Origin: Dyadobacter sp. LHD-138
Lineage (GTDB): Bacteria > Bacteroidota > Bacteroidia > Cytophagales > Spirosomataceae
NCBI RefSeq assembly: GCF_030929615.1
Contig: NZ_JAVFVU010000003.1
Span: forward strand, 62,001-126,000
DNA length: 64,000 bases
Direction: 5' to 3'
The position numbers and the translations under genes were made by a program. Shown piece after piece: positions 46,388 to 53,898 of this stretch. Numbering within the stretch: the first letter of the stretch is position 1; each line of letters begins with the position of its first letter. Below the pieces are notes generated by a model. It saw nothing but the letters and a program-made list of their open reading frames with translations. It was not told where the DNA came from and did not search any database.

Positions 46388-48184
46388 TTACCAACCAATG
46401 GAATAGCCGTTTCTGCGTGGGTCTGCACCGCCCATAAACCAGCCGGTTTGATGGTCGGTTGTAATGCCCTGCGCACCGCCAACGGTCATTGACCAGTCGC
46501 CGAGACTGGTATCGAGCACGTAGCCCATATTTCTGAGCTCCTGAAGTGTCTTGTCCGGAATCCTGGTTTCAATGATCAGCTCCTTCGCCGGTACCGAACC
46601 CAGTTCATCCTTCCAGCGGAACCTCGGCGCGCTGATCGCATCCTGGATATTCATGCCAAAATCCACCACGTTCATGGCCACTTGAGGGACCGATTGCAGG
46701 ATCCCGAAGCTACCGGGAGATCCTACCATCAGCTCCGGTTTTCCGTTTTTGTGAAACTGCATCATACCGCCGATACACCAGCCTACCGCCTTGCCCGGTT
46801 CTGCAGTGTTCGGCTGGCCCGGAGTTAGTGTCATCCAGTCCAGGGCACTGTTGAAAACCACACCCGTTTTTCCGGCTACGTAACCGGAACCAAAACCACC
46901 CCCGTGTGTCTGAATGATCACCACCGCATTTCCCCACCGGTCTACTGCCGACAGGCTGGTAGTCGCATATTTATATTGGTCCGGAACGACATTTTCAAAA
47001 GGCCCGGGCACTTTTTCCAACAGCGACTGCTTTTTCATGTTCGCTTTCCGATCCTTAATATTGGCTACAACTTTGGTTCTTTGAGAAGCTATGTAGCTAT
47101 CCGACAGCAGCATGGTCACAGGCACTTTCACAAATTTCGGATCGCCAATGTACTTATCCGTATCAATCCGGCTGAGATAAATGGCCTCCATCAAATGGGC
47201 CAGATAGTCCACGCTATTATGTCCCATTTTCTGCAAGTCAAAACCTTCCATGATCTTCAATACCTGTAATTGCTGAATGCCCATGCCTGGAGGCGGGTTA
47301 TTGTACACCGTATAATCCCGATACTTAATAGAAATTGGCTCTGCCCACTGCACTTTGTCTGGTACCGAGGCCAGGTCTTCGACACTGATAAATCCGCCGT
47401 CACGTTTGAATGCCGCGGCCATTTCCTGCGCGATCTCACCTTTATAAAAGACATCGATGCCCTCTTTTGCAATCCTCCGCATGGTCCTGGCCAGCGGTTT
47501 GTTCGTAAAAATGTCCCCTATTTTGTAAGTTGATTTGTCTGATTTCAAAAAAATTGCGGCTGATTCGGGATGCGGCGCAACCCGGTCGAGCGTTCCTTCC
47601 CACATGGCCTGATCAAACTCCGTAACAGGCACACCATTTTCAAGATAATCGATCGTACTTTCAAGAACTTCGGAAAGGGACATGGTGCCATAATCTTTCA
47701 GCGCCCGGTTCCAGCCCGCAAGATTTCCCGGCACGGCAGGCGTTCTCGGCCCGATGGTTTCCATTCCACCGTGCCCGGCCCCATCAGCCAGCTTTGCATC
47801 GGTTTTTATGGCTTTCGGATCGAAGTTCTTGGGTACCCAGCCTCCAAAAACAAGTGACCTCACTTTTTTGTCTTTAGCCGAATAAAAAAGCATGTAACCC
47901 ACCCCCGCGGTGCCTGACATATAAGGTTCCACAGCATTAAGGGAAGCGGCCGTTGCAACTATTGCATCAATCGCATTGCCACCCTTAATCAGGATTTTCT
48001 GACCCGCGAGGCTGGCAAGTGGATTGGCCGAAGCCACCATACCCTGCTTTCCCATAGATGCCGGGCGGAGGTTATGCTTCGCGACCTGGGCCGTTGCATT
48101 GCTCATATTCCCAAGAAAATATGTACCTGTCAGGGCGAAAATCAAGATATTGTTAAGGACCGGAATAATTTTTATTTTCATCAT
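46388..48184 (-). CDS. Gamma-glutamyltransferase family protein
   Basis: A 598-residue Ntn-hydrolase made as a precursor and split into two chains. The signal segment (about 8-32) ends NATAQ. The large-subunit start ANPLASLAGQKILIKGGNAI is typical. The small subunit should begin at Thr408 in YATTSLSAVDRWGN, the autocatalytic nucleophile, and contains VFNSALDWMT and the PGKAVGWCIGGMM-type region with GSPGSFGILQSVPQV (oxyanion Gly-Ser). Family members hydrolyse or transfer gamma-glutamyl groups; some act on other acyl-amides. Start 8 bp after the RidA gene, so translation is probably coupled. Confidence 0.9.
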   Translation of the reverse strand: MMKIKIIPVLNNILIFALTGTYFLGNMSNATAQVAKHNLRPASMGKQGMVASANPLASLAGQKILIKGGNAIDAIVATAASLNAVEPYMSGTAGVGYMLFYSAKDKKVRSLVFGGWVPKNFDPKAIKTDAKLADGAGHGGMETIGPRTPAVPGNLAGWNRALKDYGTMSLSEVLESTIDYLENGVPVTEFDQAMWEGTLDRVAPHPESAAIFLKSDKSTYKIGDIFTNKPLARTMRRIAKEGIDVFYKGEIAQEMAAAFKRDGGFISVEDLASVPDKVQWAEPISIKYRDYTVYNNPPPGMGIQQLQVLKIMEGFDLQKMGHNSVDYLAHLMEAIYLSRIDTDKYIGDPKFVKVPVTMLLSDSYIASQRTKVVANIKDRKANMKKQSLLEKVPGPFENVVPDQYKYATTSLSAVDRWGNAVVIIQTHGGGFGSGYVAGKTGVVFNSALDWMTLTPGQPNTAEPGKAVGWCIGGMMQFHKNGKPELMVGSPGSFGILQSVPQVAMNVVDFGMNIQDAISAPRFRWKDELGSVPAKELIIETRIPDKTLQELRNMGYVLDTSLGDWSMTVGGAQGITTDHQTGWFMGGADPRRNGYSIGW

Positions 48185-48192
48185 CAGGCGCG

Positions 48193-48729
48193 CTATTCTT
48201 TCAGTTCCACAATCATTTCAATTTCTACCGGTATACCCATGGGCAGCGAACCCAGGCCGATCGCGGAACGGGCGTGTTTACCGTTTTCTCCAAAAACTGC
48301 AAACATTAGGTCCGAAAAACCGTTGATAACCTGCGAATGCCGGTCGAATGTAGGAACCGCATTGACCATACCAAGCACTTTAACCAATCGTTTAACTTTA
48401 TTTAAATCCCCTATTTCGGCTTTCAGCGCAGCTAGAAGAGCAATTCCGGTAAGACGTGCAGCCTCCTGCGCCTGCTCAAAGTTGATCTCATCACCCACTT
48501 TCCCCTTCATATATTCTCCGTCTTCCTTAACCGGCCCGTGCCCGGAAAGGTAAACCAGATTACCCACCCGTACGGCGAGCAAGAAGTTAGCGGTCGGTTT
48601 TCCAGGTTTTTTCAATACGATCCCCATTTCTTTCAGACGAGCCTCAGGATCATAGCTCTTTACTTGTGCAGTCACAGATTGCGCAAACAAAAGCAGGATA
48701 AATAGCGGGTTAAGGAATAGTTTCTTCAT
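48193..48729 (-). CDS. Exported RidA family (enamine/imine deaminase-like) protein
   Basis: A 178-residue RidA/YjgF protein with a clear signal peptide (MKKLFLNPLF..., cleavage after VTAQ, residue 22). The RidA domain follows: ARLKEMGIVLKKPGKP, NLVYLSGHGPV, and the C-terminal active region with Arg154 and Glu171 (HARSAIGLGSLP, PVEIEMIVEL). Those match the Arg and Glu used by active RidA to hydrolyse 2-aminoacrylate-type enamines released by PLP enzymes. An export signal on RidA is unusual, and here it sits in one operon with a Tat-exported PLP enzyme. It lies 39 bp after the M81 gene and 8 bp before the gamma-glutamyltransferase gene. Confidence 0.9.
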   Translation of the reverse strand: MKKLFLNPLFILLLFAQSVTAQVKSYDPEARLKEMGIVLKKPGKPTANFLLAVRVGNLVYLSGHGPVKEDGEYMKGKVGDEINFEQAQEAARLTGIALLAALKAEIGDLNKVKRLVKVLGMVNAVPTFDRHSQVINGFSDLMFAVFGENGKHARSAIGLGSLPMGIPVEIEMIVELKE

Positions 48730-48768
48730 TTTTATTAATTAGTCATTAAGAATGATGGTAAATGGGCG

Positions 48769-50241
48769 TCAGAAATTTTCGAAAGGGAAAAGCGGTTTTC
48801 TACGGTTTTTGTAGGTAAACATCGTCATATCGGCCTGGGTGACGCCAGGGGTATTAACCTGAATAATCGAAGGACAGACGGGTGCATAGGCTGCGATTGG
48901 CGCGATAACGCCTTTGGCAATGAGCACATCAAATGACCTCGGATCGAGGTTACAGGATGTAAGCTGACCGAGACTGAAAGGTGGTACCCGTAAGGACGTG
49001 AGCATGATGACACTCCCGTCGGGCCTGGCCACTACCGCAGTTTTTCCCATGTAGTAATTAACCTGTCCACCGTGCCTTGGATTATCTTCCCTGAAATGCC
49101 CATCGGACAAAGTCAGCAGGATAACCGAAAATGTTACCTCCTTCACACCGGCACCGGTTGTCCCTTTTAGGGATAAGTGAAACGAATCACCGGGACGGTA
49201 ACCGGATGCCACTTCCGCAGCAGCGGGATCACAGATACACACAAAATATTTGAGTGTGCCGTTAGCTTCCAGGCCTTCGAGCAGGCAAATATTGTTGCCC
49301 GGGCTCCCTCCCCCAATATTGTCGCCCATATCCAGCAGCAAAACTGGCTTTTCTATTTCCGACGCCGTACATATCGCGGCGGGGATATCATTTTTAGTCC
49401 CTACAAAACTTTCGCGGTTATTGAGAATACAGGATTCAAGCTGCTTTCCGACATGTAACGCCAGCTCAGGGTCGTTGTCGGAAACTACAATGAACGATGT
49501 ACCCATTTCGGCTACATCTGCATAAGGGAACCCTAGTAAAATACTAATAGACAGGATCCCCTCCGTTTTCGAGAGTTCATCGGCCAGGTTGTACAGGCTT
49601 TTGCATGGTTCATTGCTCGTAAACTGCTGTTCAATACTGATCGCCAGCGGCACCTGGATAAGCACTTGTTTTGGTTTTATTTTCCCTTCCAATATTTTGA
49701 CCATGATTTCGGCCGCCGCCTTTCCCGTATAACGCTGGTCTATATGCGGGTTCTTTTTATAAGATACAAAGGCATCAACAGCACTGGCCATGCACTCGCT
49801 GACGTTGGCATGAAGATCCAGAGAGCCCACAACCGGCACATCTAGCCCTACCCGTTCCCTGATCACATTGATCCAATGTCCGTCCATATCTGGAAAATCC
49901 TCACTCACACCGGCCCCATGCGGGACAACAAGCACGCCGTCCACGGGCAATACGCCGTCCAGCAAATCCATCATTTCTTTTAGCAACGTGCGGTAGGTCT
50001 GGGCGGAAACCGTACCGCCCGGTGTGGCTTCCGAAAAAACGACGGGCACCAATTCCATCCCGGCCCGGTCGATCACCTCTATCATTCCTCCTACTTCATG
50101 ATGAGCATCCTGATATTCCTTTCTGATGTTTTCTCCAGTCAGCGAATGCCCTCTTTTAAAATCAACCAGGGTTGTCTGGTTTTCAACGAAGGTGTTCGAT
50201 TCGTGATAAATTCCCAGTAGCGCTATCCTTTTTGGCATCAT
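48769..50241 (-). CDS. M81 family metallopeptidase (MlrC-like)
   Basis: A 490-residue cytoplasmic protein of the MlrC family, whose founder hydrolyses the linear tetrapeptide step of microcystin breakdown. N-terminal motif LLGIYHESNTFVENQTTL; metal-site region around VLVVPHGAGVSEDFPDMDGHW and GSLDLHANVSE; second domain (DUF1485 C-terminal part) with LLDMGDNIGGGSPGNN. No signal peptide, unlike most of its neighbours, so it acts on an imported product. The two first codons are both ATG (50241 and 50238). It follows the BASS transporter gene by 42 bp. Confidence 0.87.
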   Translation of the reverse strand: MMPKRIALLGIYHESNTFVENQTTLVDFKRGHSLTGENIRKEYQDAHHEVGGMIEVIDRAGMELVPVVFSEATPGGTVSAQTYRTLLKEMMDLLDGVLPVDGVLVVPHGAGVSEDFPDMDGHWINVIRERVGLDVPVVGSLDLHANVSECMASAVDAFVSYKKNPHIDQRYTGKAAAEIMVKILEGKIKPKQVLIQVPLAISIEQQFTSNEPCKSLYNLADELSKTEGILSISILLGFPYADVAEMGTSFIVVSDNDPELALHVGKQLESCILNNRESFVGTKNDIPAAICTASEIEKPVLLLDMGDNIGGGSPGNNICLLEGLEANGTLKYFVCICDPAAAEVASGYRPGDSFHLSLKGTTGAGVKEVTFSVILLTLSDGHFREDNPRHGGQVNYYMGKTAVVARPDGSVIMLTSLRVPPFSLGQLTSCNLDPRSFDVLIAKGVIAPIAAYAPVCPSIIQVNTPGVTQADMTMFTYKNRRKPLFPFENF

Positions 50242-50283
50242 AAATCCTTTTAATACTAATTCAATTAAGTCATTGGCATAAAA

Positions 50284-51390
50284 TCATATCACTTCTTCAT
50301 TTTCAATAACGCGCTTTGCTTCAAGTCCACTCCAGTAAGAACCCAGGACCGAGGCTGTGAGCCCCATGATCGGTCCGCAAATCGCCGACGCCAGACCGAC
50401 GGTGGCAATTTTACCCATCACTTTTGCAATACCTGAAACGAGTCCGGCGTTTTGCATCCCGGTGGCAATCGCGATGGTCCGGGCGTCACGTTCGGTCAGC
50501 TGGAAGAGCCGTGCGGCAGCGTAACCAAACACATAGCCTAGGAGATTATGTATGAGCACAACCAGCAGCAGCATAAAACCAATGTTCAAAATGCTGTCAC
50601 GCCCTGCCGCCATGATGATCGCGACGATCAACGCCACGCCGAACATGGATACGTAGGGCATGGCGCCGCGGAGCCATTGTGCACGACCGCTAAGCAGTTT
50701 ATTAAATAAAAGTCCGGCCCCGATCGGTAGGAGTACAATCTTGATCATTCCCCACATCATACCAAGCACATCGATTTCGACAAAGCCGCCGGCAAAAAGT
50801 TTCATCAGCAAGGGTATAAGCAGTGGAGCCAGCAACGTGGTGACGGACGTAATCGTGATCGCAAGGGCAACATTGGCTTTGGCAAGATACGCAAACAGGC
50901 TTGCCGTCACCGAAGTGGGCGCACAACCCAACAGAATGATCCCCGCGGAAATTTCCGGAGAAAAATCATTGCATTTCGCAAGCAGGAAACCCAGTAATGG
51001 CATCACGATAAACTGTGCCAGCACACCCACAATCACCGATTTGGGCGATTTTGAAAGTTCAATAAAGTCTTTGAAACCCATCGAGGATCCGGTCCCGAAC
51101 ATGATCAGCTGGATTAGCGGAGTAATCAGCAGGGCGAGCTCGAAACCATTGAAACGGGTAAACAACACCGGGTAGTAAAGGGCAGTAGTGGAAACGCCCA
51201 AAATAAAAACGGTGAAGGCCAGCCCCTTCAGCAGGGGTATATCTCTAAAACCAATCGATAAGGCTATCAGAAAAGTGATAAAAAACGGACCTGCGGACGA
51301 GATACTTCCTTTAAAAATCATCCAGAGTGTTACCAGCATGGAGATCAGCGATACTGCGAGTACGGTCTTGTAAAATAGATTTCTATTCAT
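50284..51390 (-). CDS. Bile acid:sodium symporter (BASS) family transporter
   Basis: A 368-residue inner-membrane transporter with about nine to ten helices. Family motifs: FGTGSSMGFKDFIELSKSPK, GIILLGCAPTSVTASLFAYL and ATGMQNAGLVSGIAKV, which correspond to the sodium-binding crossover regions. BASS proteins carry bile acids, organic anions, keto acids or pantothenate-like compounds. The start ATG at 51390 overlaps the stop codon of the SMP-30 gene (ATGA), a sign of translational coupling. This start removes six residues from the longest reading. It is the only importer in the ten-gene unit and would take up the periplasmic product. Confidence 0.88.
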   Translation of the reverse strand: MNRNLFYKTVLAVSLISMLVTLWMIFKGSISSAGPFFITFLIALSIGFRDIPLLKGLAFTVFILGVSTTALYYPVLFTRFNGFELALLITPLIQLIMFGTGSSMGFKDFIELSKSPKSVIVGVLAQFIVMPLLGFLLAKCNDFSPEISAGIILLGCAPTSVTASLFAYLAKANVALAITITSVTTLLAPLLIPLLMKLFAGGFVEIDVLGMMWGMIKIVLLPIGAGLLFNKLLSGRAQWLRGAMPYVSMFGVALIVAIIMAAGRDSILNIGFMLLLVVLIHNLLGYVFGYAAARLFQLTERDARTIAIATGMQNAGLVSGIAKVMGKIATVGLASAICGPIMGLTASVLGSYWSGLEAKRVIENEEVI

Positions 51391-52322
51391 TTTTTTAGCA
51401 TTTTCCACTCACGGCCCGGATCTTCTACCTGAAACTTTTCAATATTTCCATTGTCCTGCAACGTGACGTAGACAGTGCAGCCATTTCTACCACCAAAGGC
51501 CAGGTTACTTGGCTGTTTGCCACCGACCTGAATTTCACGGAGAACTTTTCCGGCTGGCGAAACTTTTACGATGATCCCTTTTCCATGGCGGGTGATATAG
51601 AGGTTGCCTTTTATATCGCAGCGCATGCCGTCCATACCAAAATCCGGAAATTCGATCAGCAAGCGCTTGTTGCTGATGCCTCCGTCAGCAGCCAGATCAT
51701 AGGCCCAGACTCTGCGCTGCACTGTTTCATTCACGTATAATGTCTTGTTATCCGGACTTACTTCAATGCCATTGGTGGTGCCCGCATTGGCTTCCAGCAG
51801 GGTTACCTTTCCGTCGGTATCGATGCGCCAAATGTTACCAGAGCCGTTGCCCCAATTGGGATCACTGGCATAAAGCCGGTTTTTGTCGTCTATTGCGATG
51901 TCGTTGGGCTGGTTCATTTTTGGCTCATGCGCATATACGCTGAGCTGCTTAGAAGCCATATTCACCTGCAATATGTTGTGGTTCTTATAATCTGCGATAA
52001 ACATGCGTCCATCGCTGTGAAACCGAATTCCGTTGCCAATGCTACCTCCAGGCAACTCCACAAAAATGCTGCCTTTCCCTCCGGGCATAACCTGTCCGAT
52101 CGTACCCTGTTTTTCAAAATTCACAGCATATAATACACCTTTCCGGTCAACGGCAGGCCCTTCGATACCTGATGTAAAACTGTGGGCGGCTGTAAAAACT
52201 GAAGACTCGTATAGGGGTCCGGCAGATGCCGGTTGTGCCTGGTTATAAGGAGCTATTTCCACGAACAAAAGGGTTAAAGATAAAAACCGGATTATTGAAT
52301 TCCCTGAAATGTTGATTTTCAT
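51387..52322 (-). CDS. Exported SMP-30/gluconolactonase family protein
   Basis: A 311-residue beta-propeller of the SMP-30/LRE type with signal peptide (about 1-29, NQAQ). Propeller motifs: GIEGPAVDRKGVLYAVNFEK, HSDGRMFIADYKNHNILQVN, MNQPNDIAIDDKNRLYASDP, GTTNGIEVSPDNKTLYVNET and FGMDGMRCDIKGNLYITRHG; the Glu/Asn/Asp that bind the metal in family lactonases are at the usual spots. It probably hydrolyses a sugar lactone in the periplasm, which would follow from oxidation by the dehydrogenase at the end of the operon. It lies 8 bp after the CBM9-like gene and overlaps the BASS gene by 4 bp. Confidence 0.88.
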   Translation of the reverse strand: MKINISGNSIIRFLSLTLLFVEIAPYNQAQPASAGPLYESSVFTAAHSFTSGIEGPAVDRKGVLYAVNFEKQGTIGQVMPGGKGSIFVELPGGSIGNGIRFHSDGRMFIADYKNHNILQVNMASKQLSVYAHEPKMNQPNDIAIDDKNRLYASDPNWGNGSGNIWRIDTDGKVTLLEANAGTTNGIEVSPDNKTLYVNETVQRRVWAYDLAADGGISNKRLLIEFPDFGMDGMRCDIKGNLYITRHGKGIIVKVSPAGKVLREIQVGGKQPSNLAFGGRNGCTVYVTLQDNGNIEKFQVEDPGREWKMLKK

Positions 52323-52330
52323 TGTATACG

Positions 52331-53083
52331 TTACTTGAAGATGAGTGTGCCGAAAAATTGCGGCAGATGAAAGTTGGGTTTAGGATTGTTTACATAAGAC
52401 CAGGTGATCCAGTGCGGATTGGTGCTCTGGCTGGCGGTTTTGTAAAAATTGGCCTTCCATTTAACGCCAGGTGCGGGCGCAGTTACGTTCGAGAATTTTT
52501 TAAGCATGGACAAAGGGATACGATACTCGATGGTCCAGGTAACAGGTTCGGAAATTTCAGGGTCAATTTTTGCCGGCAACGAGTGGGCAATCTCGATCTG
52601 CCTGATGTCTGCCGCTTCCAGTTTCTGAAATCCTGTCCATGGCTTGGTGACATAAAAAATAAGAGGTGTGCCACCTGCGTTCACTTCGAGATTGAAATAC
52701 CTTTCTGGCAGGGCTGAGTCCGGGGAAAAGAAAAATTCTACACAGGCATCGCCGGAAACATTGCCGTTATACTCCTGCACCAGGCTCCGGACATACCTGT
52801 CTTTGACGCGGAAAATAACGAACACATTTTCATCATCATACATCATCTTCGCTTCCACAGCCGGCTTGAAGGCTGGAATTGCGCCCATGTATTTTTCAAT
52901 TGTGACAGACCGCACCTTTTTCCAGCTTGCCTTGTCCCAGTCTGCGTCGATTTTCAGGGGTTGTTTTGCCCGCAATATCTCATAAGTCAGGGAAGCTTCG
53001 GGCTGTTTATTTTCTTGTGCAAACGCGGCGCCGCCGGTGAATTGGAGTAAAACATATAGAATCAGGTATTTCAGAAGGGTCAT
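52331..53083 (-). CDS. Exported carbohydrate-binding family 9-like protein
   Basis: A 250-residue protein with a signal peptide (residues 1-22, AFAQ) and one CBM9-like domain (about 30-250). Features: ILRAKQPLKIDADWDKASWK at the start, MMYDDENVFVIFRVKDRYV and CVEFFFSPDSALPERYFNLE in the middle, WTIEYRIPLSMLKKF near the end. Related domains bind sugar chain ends or occur alone in Bacteroidota. First gene of the ten-gene unit; a paired direct-repeat motif lies about 130 bp upstream. The substrate cannot be inferred. Confidence 0.83.
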   Translation of the reverse strand: MTLLKYLILYVLLQFTGGAAFAQENKQPEASLTYEILRAKQPLKIDADWDKASWKKVRSVTIEKYMGAIPAFKPAVEAKMMYDDENVFVIFRVKDRYVRSLVQEYNGNVSGDACVEFFFSPDSALPERYFNLEVNAGGTPLIFYVTKPWTGFQKLEAADIRQIEIAHSLPAKIDPEISEPVTWTIEYRIPLSMLKKFSNVTAPAPGVKWKANFYKTASQSTNPHWITWSYVNNPKPNFHLPQFFGTLIFK

Positions 53084-53512
53084 ATTAAAAATATATTATA
53101 TCTCCAATTGCACTTAACAACTATCACTTCTACCGAATATTCACTCAAAAACAAATATTGTTTTGTTTATTATTTTTTAACAAAAATATATTTCACACGT
53201 ACCAATTACTCATACTATCATTCAGAATTCTGATACTATCATAGTAAATCATATGTAACCGACCGAATAATTTTAAAACTATACCTCAAACCCGTGTAGC
53301 CTTTCTTTGTTTTTTTAGTAGGGACGTGCGGTGGCAGCTTCAATGTTTCAGAAACATCGAAGCTATACCATGAAAAGCGATGGCTTAGAAAAAGGACAGT
53401 TTTCCGGTATCAAAAGGACCGTTTAACATTAAATCCAAAAATACTGACCATGATTTTTTTTGTAGGAAGTCCTGATTTTATGAGAATGATTTGAACTACA
53501 CCATCGTTTTAG
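53084..53512. promoter_or_regulatory. Promoter region of the ten-gene operon
   Basis: About 430 bp upstream of the CBM9-like gene, AT-rich, without a coding frame. It holds the 21-bp-spaced direct repeats at 53212-53243 and a near-perfect inverted repeat at 53337-53363 (GCTTCAATGTTT and AAACATCGAAGC with one mismatch around CAG). The second may be an operator for the relic gene or the operon. Confidence 0.5.
53212..53243 (-). promoter_or_regulatory. Candidate regulator site: direct repeat, 21-bp spacing
   Basis: ATACTATCAT occurs exactly at 53212-53221 and again at 53233-53242, a spacing of 21 bp, two helical turns. The second copy belongs to CTGATACTAT, which is also found upstream of the SusC operon (40286). 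It lies about 130 bp before the CBM9-like start. No regulator gene is adjacent. Confidence 0.5.
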
Positions 53513-53740
53513 CCAAGAGGCCCAATTGCTTCAATTTATCGTGTAAATGGTCAGACCAGGGCAGGCGGTTGTTTAGCGTCGCATTACCTGGCGGCCTGGA
53601 TCATCGCACGATTGGAAGGCATCGACGCTGCCAAAGATGCGCTGCACTATGTTGCGCCGGTCGGAGAAAAAGAAGAATACATTGAACGCGGCTTACGTAA
53701 CATTATGCCTTACTTAACAGACCCAGTTGCTTTGGTTTGA
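53513..53740 (+). pseudogene. 3' relic of a DJ-1/PfpI-like gene
   Basis: A plus-strand frame is open from 53513 to a TGA at 53738-53740, about 75 codons, with no start codon and nothing related upstream. It reads SIYRVNGQTRAGGCLASHYL, then WIIARLEGIDAAKDALHYVA and PVGEKEEYIERGLRNIMPYL. This resembles the last third of DJ-1/PfpI-family proteins, where the helix after the AG motif and the ...VAPVGEKE... segment occur. The nucleophile-elbow Cys region is missing. A good terminator follows 26 bp downstream, consistent with a once-functional gene. By-eye family call only. Confidence 0.45.
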
Positions 53741-53766
53741 GGTATCGTATGCGCATCAGATCGTTG

Positions 53767-53802
53767 AAACCTGCCCCCGAATTTTGGAGGCAGGTTTTTT
53801 TT
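53767..53802 (+). terminator. Rho-independent terminator
   Basis: AAACCTGCC (53767-53775) pairs with GGCAGGTTT (53789-53797) around a 13-nt loop, followed by an unbroken run of T (53795-53802). It is directed to the plus strand and lies just behind the DJ-1/PfpI-like relic. Confidence 0.85.
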
Positions 53803-53898
53803 ATTTGACAAGGACATCATGTTCGCTGTTAAGAACCTATCTCGTTTTCGCAAGCATCAGCCGCCCATAAGTACACCGCGCACTTGCGAAGTCTTACA

